Positions 7,167 through 13,903 of a DNA stretch of 17,398 bases are shown piece after piece. The notes beneath the pieces are model-generated. The model did no database searches. It was not told the origin of the DNA and saw nothing but the letters and a program-made list of their open reading frames with translations. The stretch covers positions 1 through 17,398 of the forward strand of contig JAGWSE010000300.1 in assembly GCA_028869395.1 (NCBI GenBank). Reading direction: 5' to 3'. Within the stretch, counting starts at the first letter, position 1; each line of letters starts with the position of its first letter. The position numbers and the translations under genes were made by a program. This DNA comes from Alphaproteobacteria bacterium. Its GTDB lineage: Bacteria; Pseudomonadota; Alphaproteobacteria; Caulobacterales; Caulobacteraceae.

Positions 7167-7507
7167 CGTTCATTCCCTTCCATCTGTGTCTCTCCGGCCA
7201 GGTAGTCTCCCAGCCGGTCCAGGCGACGCTCCCAGGCGATCCGCCGCTCGTTGATCCACTGCTCGGCCGGCTGCAGGGCGCCGGCCGCGATCTGGCAGGT
7301 TCGAACCCGCCCCGCCTTCCGGCTCGTGACCAGCCCGCTCTGTTCGAGCACGGCCAGGTGCTGCACCACGCCGGGCAGCGACATGGCGAGCGGCTCGGCC
7401 AGTTCGCTCACCGAGGCCGGCCCTCGGGTAAGCCGCTCCAGCATCGCGCGCCGCGCCGGATCGGCCAGGGCGTGGAACACCCGGTCGAGGGGGACGGCCG
7501 GGTTCAT
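7163..7507 (-). CDS. ArsR-family winged-helix transcriptional regulator
   Basis: This 114-residue DNA-binding protein starts at the ATG at 7507, which overlaps the stop of the GST gene (ATGA); the longer open frame upstream is GST sequence read in another frame. It shows the ArsR start VFHALADPARRAMLERL (11-27) and the helix-turn-helix VSELAEPLAMSLPGVVQHL. The wing LVTSRKAGRVRTCQI follows. It lacks the ELCVCDL metal-binding box of arsenic and cadmium sensors, so a metal role is unlikely; it fits the metal-independent SdpR-like branch often paired with SRPBCC proteins. It probably represses its own operon through the inverted repeat upstream of the GST gene. That autoregulation is inferred. 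Confidence 0.9.
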   Translation of the reverse strand: MNPAVPLDRVFHALADPARRAMLERLTRGPASVSELAEPLAMSLPGVVQHLAVLEQSGLVTSRKAGRVRTCQIAAGALQPAEQWINERRIAWERRLDRLGDYLAGETQMEGNER

Positions 7508-8154
7508 GCTTCGGCCGGGTACATGTGGAAGTAGGGCTCGGCCTCGGCCAGCACCCGCGCGAACGACGGCCGCGCCTTCAGCCTCTCGAAATAGGCCCAC
7601 ATCGCCGCGTGGCTGCGCTCGAAGGGCACGACCTTGTCGGCGTAGAACAAGGCCGGCGCCGCCGAGCAGTCGGCGAAGGTGAAGTCCTCGCCCACCGCCC
7701 AGGACTGTCTGTCCCGCCCGCGTTCGAGGACGTCGAGCGTCCGCCCGAGCTGACCGCGCGCCTGCTCCACCCCGAACGGATCCTTCGCCTCGTCGGGCCG
7801 CAGGCGATCGTCGATGATCTTCTGCATTGGCGTCTGCAAGTGCAGGTCAAAGATCCGGTCCGCCAGCCTGACCTTCCAGGCGAGCGCGGGATCCGACGGC
7901 ATCAGCCTGGCCGCCGCCGGATCGACGCTCGCCAGGTAGTCGATGATGATGCTCGTCTCCGGCACTGTCTCGCCGCGGTCCTCGTCCACCAGCACCGGCA
8001 TCTTGCCGAGCGGAGCCAGCGCATAGAACCGGGCGCGGCTCGCCTCGTCGCCGAAGTCGACGAGCTCGTGCTGGAACGGCGTCTGCGCCTCGTAGAGCGC
8101 CATCGCGACCTTCATGCAGAACGTGGACAGCGGGTGACCGTAGAGCCTGAGCAT
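7504..8154 (-). CDS. Glutathione S-transferase family protein
   Basis: This 216-residue cytosolic GST-like protein has the N-terminal thioredoxin-fold domain (1-78), beginning LRLYGHPLSTFCMKV. The cis-proline is Pro53 in GKMPVLV and the glutathione-binding ETS is at 66-68, followed by SIIIDYL. The C-terminal all-helical domain ends with the fold-stabilising motif FTFADCSAAPAL. The substrate is unknown; family members conjugate, reduce or isomerise electrophiles with glutathione. A GAAAGG Shine-Dalgarno element precedes the ATG. It is the first gene of the operon with ArsR and SRPBCC and lies directly downstream of the candidate operator, so its expression is probably set by that regulator. 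Confidence 0.92.
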   Translation of the reverse strand: MLRLYGHPLSTFCMKVAMALYEAQTPFQHELVDFGDEASRARFYALAPLGKMPVLVDEDRGETVPETSIIIDYLASVDPAAARLMPSDPALAWKVRLADRIFDLHLQTPMQKIIDDRLRPDEAKDPFGVEQARGQLGRTLDVLERGRDRQSWAVGEDFTFADCSAAPALFYADKVVPFERSHAAMWAYFERLKARPSFARVLAEAEPYFHMYPAEA

Positions 8155-8166
8155 GGCGCGCCTTTC

Positions 8167-8186
8167 ACTTAATTATTTGCTTAAGT
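8167..8186 (-). promoter_or_regulatory. Candidate ArsR operator: inverted repeat before the GST operon
   Basis: A perfect inverted repeat ACTTAA-N8-TTAAGT lies 13 bp upstream of the GST start codon. It is strongly A+T-rich inside very G+C-rich DNA and overlaps the likely -10 element. Size and symmetry suit a dimeric winged-helix repressor, and the only regulator nearby is the ArsR protein of the same operon. The pairing is an inference from location. Confidence 0.6.
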
Positions 8187-8210
8187 ATACCCGCCGGGGC
8201 CGCCCGGCAA
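8184..8210 (-). promoter_or_regulatory. Candidate promoter of the GST-ArsR-SRPBCC operon
   Basis: On the minus strand TATACT (8189-8184) is a good -10 match. TTGCCG (8210-8205) is a fair -35, but the spacer of 15 bp is short. The -10 overlaps the inverted repeat, which would allow a bound repressor to block polymerase. Confidence 0.4.
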
Positions 8211-8314
8211 GCGCTCCGGCGACGATTGCTCGGGATCGAAGCTTCGCGGCGACAGTTATTGGGGCGACGCTGGCGTGCTCTGGGACGGCGCACGTTGTGG
8301 AAAAGGACCGACCC

Positions 8315-9061
8315 ATGGCCTCCGAGACGGCATCCGATCTCGCATTCCCGCCGCACGACGCGACGCCGGCCTCCGCGCGCGCCGAGCGGGCCCGTTCCGT
8401 CTCCGCCGAATTGGAGGCTATCTTTGGAACACCCGCGCCCCCCGCGGAGCGTGACCTGAAGGCGCCGAAGGTGGCGCGCTCGCCCCGCCCCGCCGCGGCT
8501 CCGCGAACGAGACGCTTCACCGCCGCCGGCCTCGGCGCGGTGGGCGCCGCCGCGCTCGCCGGGATCGCGGCCGGGAGCCTGCTCGTGCAGCCGGGGCCCC
8601 ATCACGCCAAGGCGCCGGCCGCTCCGTCACGTCCGCTTCCGATCGACATTGTCCAGCCGCAGCTCATTCCCGAAGCCGCCGACGCCGCCCTGGCCGCGCC
8701 GCCGCCGGCCCCCGAGCGCGTTGCCGAGCGGCCGAACCCGGCGCCCATCCAGCGTCACGCCGTGAGGGCCAGGCCGCGCCTGAGGGCTGGCGCCTACACA
8801 GAGCTCCGGGCGGCCGACCATCGTCTGCGCGTGGCCTATGCGGCCGCGATCCGCGCCGGCGCGCCCAGGCCGGTCATCCTCGCCGAACGCGAGCGCTGGG
8901 CGAGCCTGCGCCGGCGCGAGGCAAATCCGGTCCGCCTGGCCGCCGCCTACCGTTCGCTCGCCGAACATCTCGACCACGCCGCCGCAGAGGCTCGTCGTCG
9001 CGAGGCGCGCAACCACCGCCACCGGTTCTTCCACCCGAGGTTCGCGCCATGGTGGGGATGA
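8315..9061 (+). CDS. Hypothetical single-pass membrane protein with helical C-terminal domain
   Basis: I do not recognise this 248-residue protein as a named family. The ATG at 8315 follows an AAAAGGA element, and earlier in-frame starts run into the GST promoter. The N-terminal 65 residues are charged and probably cytoplasmic. One transmembrane helix spans about 69-91 (AAGLGAVGAAALAGIAAGSL). Next comes a Pro/Ala-rich linker (about 92-158), then a helical, Arg-rich domain (159-227, with ELRAADHRLRVAYAAAIRAG and a Trp at ERERWASLRR). It ends in a His/Arg/Trp-rich tail. The C-terminal domain faintly recalls small LprI-type helical domains but lacks their cysteines, so I do not claim that. The stop overlaps an ATG (ATGA at 9058-9061) that would start the phosphoesterase frame. 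Confidence 0.7.
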   Translation: MASETASDLAFPPHDATPASARAERARSVSAELEAIFGTPAPPAERDLKAPKVARSPRPAAAPRTRRFTAAGLGAVGAAALAGIAAGSLLVQPGPHHAKAPAAPSRPLPIDIVQPQLIPEAADAALAAPPPAPERVAERPNPAPIQRHAVRARPRLRAGAYTELRAADHRLRVAYAAAIRAGAPRPVILAERERWASLRRREANPVRLAAAYRSLAEHLDHAAAEARRREARNHRHRFFHPRFAPWWG

Positions 9062-9165
9062 GGGACGAGACCATGAACGCGCTCACCGGCCCCTAGCCCC
9101 GAGCGGCCCTCACGGGCGGCGAACTCATCTACGCCATCGGCGACGTCCACGGCTGCTACGACCTG
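9058..9165 (+). other. 5' part of the phosphoesterase frame, interrupted by an in-frame TAG
   Basis: The phosphoesterase frame can start at ATG 9058 (overlapping the previous stop) or ATG 9073, but meets TAG at 9094-9096. After that stop the frame is open and encodes the first metal-binding motif GDVHG at 9139-9153, preceded by ELIYAI. There is no ATG, GTG or TTG codon in this frame between 9097 and 9165. So either the start is non-canonical, the TAG is an error or real mutation, or it is read through. Confidence 0.75.
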
Positions 9166-9864
9166 ATGAAGGACCTGCTGGCCGCAATCGCCGCCGATTC
9201 CGCGGGGCGGGCGCGCGGCCGCCGTCCCATCCTGATCTTCCTCGGCGATTATGTGGACCGCGGTCCGCAATCAGCGAAGGTGATGGACGCAATGGTCTGG
9301 CTGCGCCGCCGCACCGACCTCGAGATCCACTTCCTGAAGGGCAACCACGAACAGGCCCTGCTCGCCTTCCTGGACGAACCGGAGCGCGGCGGGCCCTGGC
9401 TGGGCTTCGGCGGGGCCGAGACCCTGCTCTCGTACGGCGTCCTTCCGCCCGGGGCCGAGCAAGGCCCGGACGCCTATGTTCGGGCGCGCGACGAGCTCCT
9501 GGAGCGCATGCCCGCCGCGCACCTGCGGATACTGCAGCAGCTGGAGCTGATCGTCACCGTCGGCGACTACGCCTTCGTCCACGCCGGCGTCAGGCCCGGC
9601 CAGGCGCTGGAGGCGCAGGAGGAGAACGATCTTCTGTGGATCCGCCGCGGATTCGTCGACCAGCCGGGACCGTTCGGCAAGGTGATCGTCCACGGCCACA
9701 CCTGGCTCGGAGAGCGGCCGCAGGTGGTCGAGCACCGCCTCGGCCTGGACACCGGCGCATACGCGACCGGCGTTCTCACCGCCGCGCGCCTCGAGGACGG
9801 CGAGATCGAAATCCTCCAGGCCCACCGCGCCGACGTCTGGGCCCGCGAAAAGGCGGTCGCCTAG
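9166..9864 (+). CDS. PPP-family metallophosphoesterase (serine/threonine phosphatase or ApaH-like), 5' end anomalous
   Basis: This is the uninterrupted ATG-initiated part (232 residues) of a calcineurin-like phosphoesterase. Seen motifs: FLGDYVDRGPQS (26-37, Asp28), LKGNHEQAL (58-66, Asn60 and His61), and the metal-ligand histidines in FVHAGVRPG and VIVHGHTWLG. The family also needs an N-terminal GDxHG motif. That motif is present in frame just upstream (9139-9153) but is excluded if translation starts at 9166, and an in-frame TAG lies further upstream. A protein starting at 9166 would lack two metal ligands and probably be inactive. Relatives are bacterial PPP-type protein phosphatases and symmetric Ap4A hydrolases; the sequence does not settle which. 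The long, well-preserved frame argues against an old pseudogene. Confidence 0.8.
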   Translation: MKDLLAAIAADSAGRARGRRPILIFLGDYVDRGPQSAKVMDAMVWLRRRTDLEIHFLKGNHEQALLAFLDEPERGGPWLGFGGAETLLSYGVLPPGAEQGPDAYVRARDELLERMPAAHLRILQQLELIVTVGDYAFVHAGVRPGQALEAQEENDLLWIRRGFVDQPGPFGKVIVHGHTWLGERPQVVEHRLGLDTGAYATGVLTAARLEDGEIEILQAHRADVWAREKAVA

Positions 9865-9876
9865 ATCGTCCGTCGC

Positions 9877-10155
9877 CTAATCGTAAAAGTACCCCGAATA
9901 ATCGACCGTCTCGCCGCGCAGCCGGCGGAAGACGCGGCGCATGCGCGGACGGGTGAGGAGCCAGAGGTTGTAGGCGCCGGTGAGGGCGACGGCGGGGAGC
10001 ACCCCGCGCCCGGTCAGGACGAAGACGCCCACCAGCAGCATGAGGCTGGTCACGATCCAGAACGCGATGGCGCGGACGTCGCGGGGCCTCAGGCGCGGCA
10101 TCACCCCTCCTCGATACATCTCGTGCATTTCCCTCAAACGGCTGGGCTCGACCAT
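9877..10155 (-). CDS. Small hypothetical membrane protein, two TM helices
   Basis: This 92-residue protein has two predicted membrane segments close together (about 29-46, AIAFWIVTSLMLLVGVFV; and about 50-67, GVLPAVALTGAYNLWLL), flanked by Arg-rich stretches. It ends in a Tyr-rich tail (DYSGYFYD). GGCGGAG before the first ATG supports a start at 10155, but an AGGG just before Met10 and Met12 makes a shorter start possible. No family is recognised. It converges on the phosphoesterase gene with 12 bp between stops and is divergent from the sulfatase. Membrane topology and good spacing favour a real gene. Confidence 0.65.
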   Translation of the reverse strand: MVEPSRLREMHEMYRGGVMPRLRPRDVRAIAFWIVTSLMLLVGVFVLTGRGVLPAVALTGAYNLWLLTRPRMRRVFRRLRGETVDYSGYFYD

Positions 10156-10293
10156 GGCTCCGCCAAAGTCGAGCGGGATTGATCCCCGACCAACGACCGG
10201 GCCCGGCCGCCTAATCCAACGGCTGAGATTGGGCGTCGCGCGGGCGGCGCTGCGGCCCTATCGTGGCGCCGCGTCTTTGCGGGGGAGCACCGA
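10156..10293. promoter_or_regulatory. Divergent intergenic region upstream of the sulfatase
   Basis: These 138 bp separate the small membrane gene from the divergent sulfatase. GGGGGAG at the right edge is the likely sulfatase ribosome-binding site. I cannot identify a convincing promoter, operator or hairpin in the rest. Confidence 0.3.
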
Positions 10294-11571
10294 ATGGCCA
10301 GGCCGCCCAACATAATCGTGATCCTGGCCGACGACCTGGGCTACGGCGACCTGGGTTGCGACGGCGGGACCATCATCCGCACGCCGGAGCTCGACCGGAT
10401 GGCCGCCGAAGGCGTGCGGCTGACCGACTTCTACGCCTCGGCCAATGTCTGCACGCCCTCGCGCGCCGGCCTGCTCACCGGCGGCTATGCCATACGCTAC
10501 GGCCTCGCCCGCGAGGTGATCCAGCCAGCGGACGTGAACGGTCTGCCGCCGCAGACCTTCACCATCCCCAAGGCCCTGAAGCCCGACTACGCGACCGCGC
10601 TGATCGGCAAATGGCACCTGGGCCATGTCGCGCCGCACTGGCCGCCGCACCTGTTCGGCTTCGACGCCTTCTTCGGCCTGCCCTACAGCCACGACATGCG
10701 TCCCCTCGCCCTCTATGACGACGCGGGCGGAAGCCTGACCGAATCCAAGGTCGATTTCCCCAAGCTCACGCAGGCCTTCTTCGAGCGCACCGTGGCCTTC
10801 GCCGAGGCGAACCGGGAAAAGTCGTTCTTCGTCCTCCTGGCGCTCACCGCGCCGCACGTGCCGCTCCGCCCCAACCCGGGCGACCTGACCGGTTCGGCGG
10901 CCGGGGCTTATGGCGAGGTCGTCGAGGAGATCGACCGCAACGTCGGGCGGTTGCTGCGGCGCCTCGAAGCGTTGAGCCTAGCCGAGGACACCCTGGTCGT
11001 CTTCACCTCCGACAACGGCCCCTGGTTCGAGGGCTCGAGCGGCCCCTTCCGCGACCGCAAGGGTGGCGCGGCCTGGGAGGGCGGCTACCGCGTGCCGTTC
11101 ATCGCCCGTCGGCCCGGCGCGCTGCCGGCCGGCCGCGTCTCGAACGCGCTCGCCAGCAACCTCGACCTCCTGCCCACGCTGGCCGCGATGGCCGGCAAGG
11201 CGCTGCCGAAGGATCTCGACATCGACGGGCGCGACATCTCCGGAGTCCTGCGCGACGGAGCGCCCTCCCCCCACGAGGAGATCGTTCTCTTCAACAACAC
11301 CGACGTGGCCGCGATCCGCACGACGCGCTGGAAGTACGTGGTGCGCTCCTACTACCGCACGCTCGACATCCCGCTCGACCGGTTCAATTACCCGCTGCTG
11401 TTCGACCTCGCGGCCGATCCCGGCGAGAATTATTCGGTGGCGCGGCTGCATCCGGACGCGGCCGAGGAGATGAAGGCGCGCATCGAGCGGGCCCGAGCGC
11501 GCTATGCGCCGTTCGCCGAGGCCTTCCCGCCGGCGCCGGCGCCGGCCTCGGCCGCCGAGCATCCGGACTGA
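10294..11571 (+). CDS. Type I sulfatase (formylglycine-dependent), probably cytoplasmic
   Basis: Type I sulfatases hydrolyse sulfate esters using a formylglycine made from an active-site cysteine. In this 425-residue protein the maturation motif is CTPSRAGLLTG (53-63), so Cys53 should be modified. The metal-site Asp pair is LADDLGYGD (Asp13, Asp14), followed by GKWHLG (105-110), TAPHVPLRP (His188) and TSDNGPW (Asp240, Asn241). The domain begins at residue 5 and no signal peptide precedes it, so the enzyme appears cytoplasmic, as is Pseudomonas arylsulfatase. The C-terminus ends in an Ala/Pro-rich tail. No formylglycine-generating enzyme, sulfate transporter or second sulfatase gene is in the window, so the substrate is unknown. 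xth follows 65 bp downstream. Confidence 0.93.
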   Translation: MARPPNIIVILADDLGYGDLGCDGGTIIRTPELDRMAAEGVRLTDFYASANVCTPSRAGLLTGGYAIRYGLAREVIQPADVNGLPPQTFTIPKALKPDYATALIGKWHLGHVAPHWPPHLFGFDAFFGLPYSHDMRPLALYDDAGGSLTESKVDFPKLTQAFFERTVAFAEANREKSFFVLLALTAPHVPLRPNPGDLTGSAAGAYGEVVEEIDRNVGRLLRRLEALSLAEDTLVVFTSDNGPWFEGSSGPFRDRKGGAAWEGGYRVPFIARRPGALPAGRVSNALASNLDLLPTLAAMAGKALPKDLDIDGRDISGVLRDGAPSPHEEIVLFNNTDVAAIRTTRWKYVVRSYYRTLDIPLDRFNYPLLFDLAADPGENYSVARLHPDAAEEMKARIERARARYAPFAEAFPPAPAPASAAEHPD

Positions 11572-11636
11572 TCGGGGCGGCTTGAGCCCGGCCACGCCGG
11601 AAACTAGCTTGCCGGCCCTCTCGGGAGCCCACGCGG

Positions 11637-12431
11637 ATGCGCATCGCCACCTGGAACGTCAACTCGATCAACGCCCGTCTCGAGACGGTCCTTCGCTGGT
11701 TCGAGGAGGCCAAGCCCGACGTGGCCTGCCTGCAGGAGATCAAGTGCGTCGACGAGAAGTTTCCGGCCGAACCCTTTGAACGGCTTGGCTACAACCTCGC
11801 CGTCCATGGCCAGAAGACCTACAACGGCGTGGCCATCCTCTCGAAGCATCCGCTGGAGGACGTGCGCAAGGGCCTGCCCGCACATCCCTACCACGGCGGC
11901 GAAGACGACGACCACGCCCGCTATGTCGAGGCGGTGGTCTCGGGATCCCGGCCGGTGCGCGTCGCCTCCATATACCTTCCCAACGGCAATCCGATCGCGA
12001 CGGAGAAGTTCGCATTCAAGCTCGCCTGGATGGGCCGGCTCAACGCCCATGCCCGCGAGCTCCTGAGCTACGAGGAACCGCTGGCGCTGCTGGGCGACTT
12101 CAACGTGATCCCCGAGCCGCGCGATGCCGAGTTTCCCGCCAACTGGACAAACGACGCCCTCTTCCAGCGCGAGAGCCGCGAGGCCTTCCGGGCGCTGAAA
12201 TGGACGGGCCTGACCGACGCCTACCTCCAGGCCGACGGCGCGCCCGGCGCCTATACCTTCTGGGACTACCAGGCCGGCGCCTGGCAGCGGAACAACGGCA
12301 TCCGCATCGATCACGCCCTGCTCTCGCCGCAGGCTGCCGATCTGCTCCGCGGCGTCTCGATCCACCGCGACGTGAGGAGCTGGGAAAAGCCCTCCGACCA
12401 CGTCCCGCTGGTCATCGAACTGGACGTCTAG
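11637..12431 (+). CDS. xth: Exodeoxyribonuclease III (AP endonuclease)
   Basis: ExoIII is a Mg2+-dependent 3'-5' exonuclease and class II AP endonuclease of base excision repair. The 264-residue protein is standard length and complete. Motifs: MRIATWNVNSINARL (1-15, Asn7), VACLQEIKC (29-37, Glu34), IYLPNGN (112-118, the catalytic Tyr region), LLGDFNV (151-157, Asp154 and Asn156), RIDHALLS (223-230), and SDHVPLVIEL (253-262, Asp254-His255). A GGGAG element lies upstream of the ATG. It follows the sulfatase in the same direction and may be co-transcribed, though the functions do not suggest a joint role. Confidence 0.95.
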   Translation: MRIATWNVNSINARLETVLRWFEEAKPDVACLQEIKCVDEKFPAEPFERLGYNLAVHGQKTYNGVAILSKHPLEDVRKGLPAHPYHGGEDDDHARYVEAVVSGSRPVRVASIYLPNGNPIATEKFAFKLAWMGRLNAHARELLSYEEPLALLGDFNVIPEPRDAEFPANWTNDALFQRESREAFRALKWTGLTDAYLQADGAPGAYTFWDYQAGAWQRNNGIRIDHALLSPQAADLLRGVSIHRDVRSWEKPSDHVPLVIELDV

Positions 12432-12484
12432 GACGCGACGAGCGGCGGCTTTGGGAGACTCAAGGGCCGGGTTAGCTTCGTCGC

Positions 12485-13162
12485 ATGGGCGATCTGGAGC
12501 GGCTGATCATCGGCGTCGTGGCGGCGGGCGTCGCGCTGACCGTCCTGGGCGGGATCGTCATCTGGTCGATGGACGAGGCGCGGCGGATCCGGCGCGGCCT
12601 GAAGCACGTGCTGGGCGCGGCGCCCCATAACCTGCTGATCGCGCCCGGCCGCGGTCGCGGCGTCGGGACCAACTTCACGAGCGGCCAGGTGGCGGTCGCC
12701 TGGGACGCCGGCGCCTGGTGCCTGATCTACCGCCTGGAGGAGCTGATCGGCGCTGAGCTGATTATCGACGGCCGTGTCGAGGCGCGCGCCCAGCGTGGCC
12801 AGGAGCGGCGCCCCCTGGATCGAGTCGAGGCCGATCGGCAGGTCCGCTTGCGTCTGGTGTTCGACGATCCTCGCCACCCCGACTTCGTTCTCGACCTGTG
12901 GATCGCGGAAGACGAAGGCCGCAAGACCGCGCTGGCGCCCGACGAGGCCGTGCAGGAGGCCAACCGCTGGATCGCCCTGGTCGACTCGGTCATCCGCCGC
13001 TCCATGCTGAAGCGACCGTCGGCCGCGCGGCCTGCCCCGGCGGCCCGTTTGGCGCCGGAGCCGTTGGTCGCGGGCCCGCAGGCGCAGCTTCCCCTGGAAG
13101 ACTCCGGCGATCCACCCTGGGACAAGGACGAGGGCCAGGACGATCGGGAAGCTGTCGATTGA
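12485..13162 (+). CDS. Hypothetical one-TM membrane-anchored protein
   Basis: This 225-residue protein is not recognised as a named family. A single N-terminal membrane helix (about 7-28) is followed by a basic stretch (ARRIRRGLKH). The folded domain (about 48-172) seems to alternate strands and helices, with GQVAVAWDAGAWCLIYRLEE (67-86) and DDPRHPDFVLDLWIAEDEG (127-145). The last 50 residues are Pro/Ala-rich, then acidic (LPLEDSGDPPWDKDEGQDD), probably disordered. It sits 53 bp after xth and 48 bp before the NnrU-family gene, on the same strand. Two conserved-looking Trp-containing segments and the anchor suggest a genuine conserved protein, but I can assign no function. Confidence 0.75.
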   Translation: MGDLERLIIGVVAAGVALTVLGGIVIWSMDEARRIRRGLKHVLGAAPHNLLIAPGRGRGVGTNFTSGQVAVAWDAGAWCLIYRLEELIGAELIIDGRVEARAQRGQERRPLDRVEADRQVRLRLVFDDPRHPDFVLDLWIAEDEGRKTALAPDEAVQEANRWIALVDSVIRRSMLKRPSAARPAPAARLAPEPLVAGPQAQLPLEDSGDPPWDKDEGQDDREAVD

Positions 13163-13184
13163 CAGCGTAAAACGAATGGCGCGA

Positions 13185-13207
13185 CCCTCGCGGCGGGAGG
13201 GGCTTTT
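13185..13207 (+). terminator. Weak hairpin plus T4 before the NnrU gene
   Basis: CCCTC-N7-GAGGG (13185-13201) is followed two bases later by TTTT. The 5-bp stem is short and its right arm doubles as the Shine-Dalgarno sequence of the next gene. It could therefore attenuate or mask that ribosome-binding site rather than terminate. Confidence 0.2.
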
Positions 13208-13210
13208 GCA

Positions 13211-13903
13211 ATGTCCATGCTGATCCTGGCTGCGGTCGTCTTCCTGGCCCTGCACCTTCTGGTCTCCGGCACACGCCTGCGAGACGCGATAACGGCTCGC
13301 ATCGGCGAAGGTCCCTACATGGGCCTGTTCAGCCTCGCCTCGATCGCGGCCCTCGTATGGCTCGGGTTCACCTACGCGGGCGCGCGGAACACCGCCGGCA
13401 ATTACGTGCTCTGGACCATCAACCCCGCCACCCGCGGACTGCAGGCCCTGCTGCAGCTCCTGGCCATGCTGCTGATCGTGCCGGGCCTGACCACGCCCAA
13501 TCCCACCAGCGTCCGCCAGGAAGGCCAACTCGAGCGCGTCGACGCGGTGAAGGGCATGCTGCGCATCACCCGCCATCCGTTCCTGTGGGGCGTGGCGATC
13601 TGGGCCGCGGGCCACCTGATGGTGAACGGCGACGCCGCTTCGATCGTGCTGTTCGGCTCACTTCTGGCTCTCGCCCTGTTCGGCACGGCGAGCATCGACG
13701 CCAAGCGCCGGCGCAAGCTCGGCAAGACATGGGAGGCCTTCGCAGCCCAGACCTCGAACCTCCCCTTCGCGGCGATCGCCTCGGGCCGGCAGCGCTTCAG
13801 CCTCGGCGAGATCGGCTGGTGGCGAATCGGGCTGGCCGTGGTCGTCTGGGGCGTGGTGGGCTGGGCGCACCCCTTGCTCTTCGGCGTCCGCGCCTTTCCC
13901 TAA
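13211..13903 (+). CDS. NnrU family membrane protein
   Basis: NnrU-family proteins are polytopic inner-membrane proteins named from a gene near denitrification loci in Rhodobacter; biochemical function is not established. Here the 230-residue protein has about six membrane helices (2-19, 37-54, 76-92, around 124-140, 144-160, 203-220). The family-typical RITRHPFLWG (118-127, His122) precedes WAAGHLMVNGD (131-141, His135), and LGKTWEAFAAQTSNLPF (170-186) follows. No denitrification genes are nearby, so nitrogen-oxide metabolism should not be inferred. A GGGAGGGG Shine-Dalgarno element lies 8 nt before the ATG. The TAA stop overlaps the stop of the convergent racemase-like gene. Confidence 0.9.
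   Translation: MSMLILAAVVFLALHLLVSGTRLRDAITARIGEGPYMGLFSLASIAALVWLGFTYAGARNTAGNYVLWTINPATRGLQALLQLLAMLLIVPGLTTPNPTSVRQEGQLERVDAVKGMLRITRHPFLWGVAIWAAGHLMVNGDAASIVLFGSLLALALFGTASIDAKRRRKLGKTWEAFAAQTSNLPFAAIASGRQRFSLGEIGWWRIGLAVVVWGVVGWAHPLLFGVRAFP

Noticed and set aside
7163..7507. Arsenic or heavy-metal sensor
   Set aside because: The ELCVCDL-type metal-binding box is absent and no ars or metal-efflux gene is nearby.
8169..8184. CtrA-like box (TTAA ... TTAA)
   Set aside because: Spacing between the TTAA halves is 8, not the canonical 7, and the symmetry and location fit an ArsR operator better.
9094..9096. TAG read as pyrrolysine or another recoded amino acid
   Set aside because: No recoding element or pyrrolysine genes are visible, the lineage is not known to use it, and the codon lies in a non-conserved leader rather than at an active site.
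13211..13903. Evidence of denitrification from the NnrU name
   Set aside because: NnrU-family proteins are widespread outside denitrifiers and no nitrogen-oxide reductase genes are present here.
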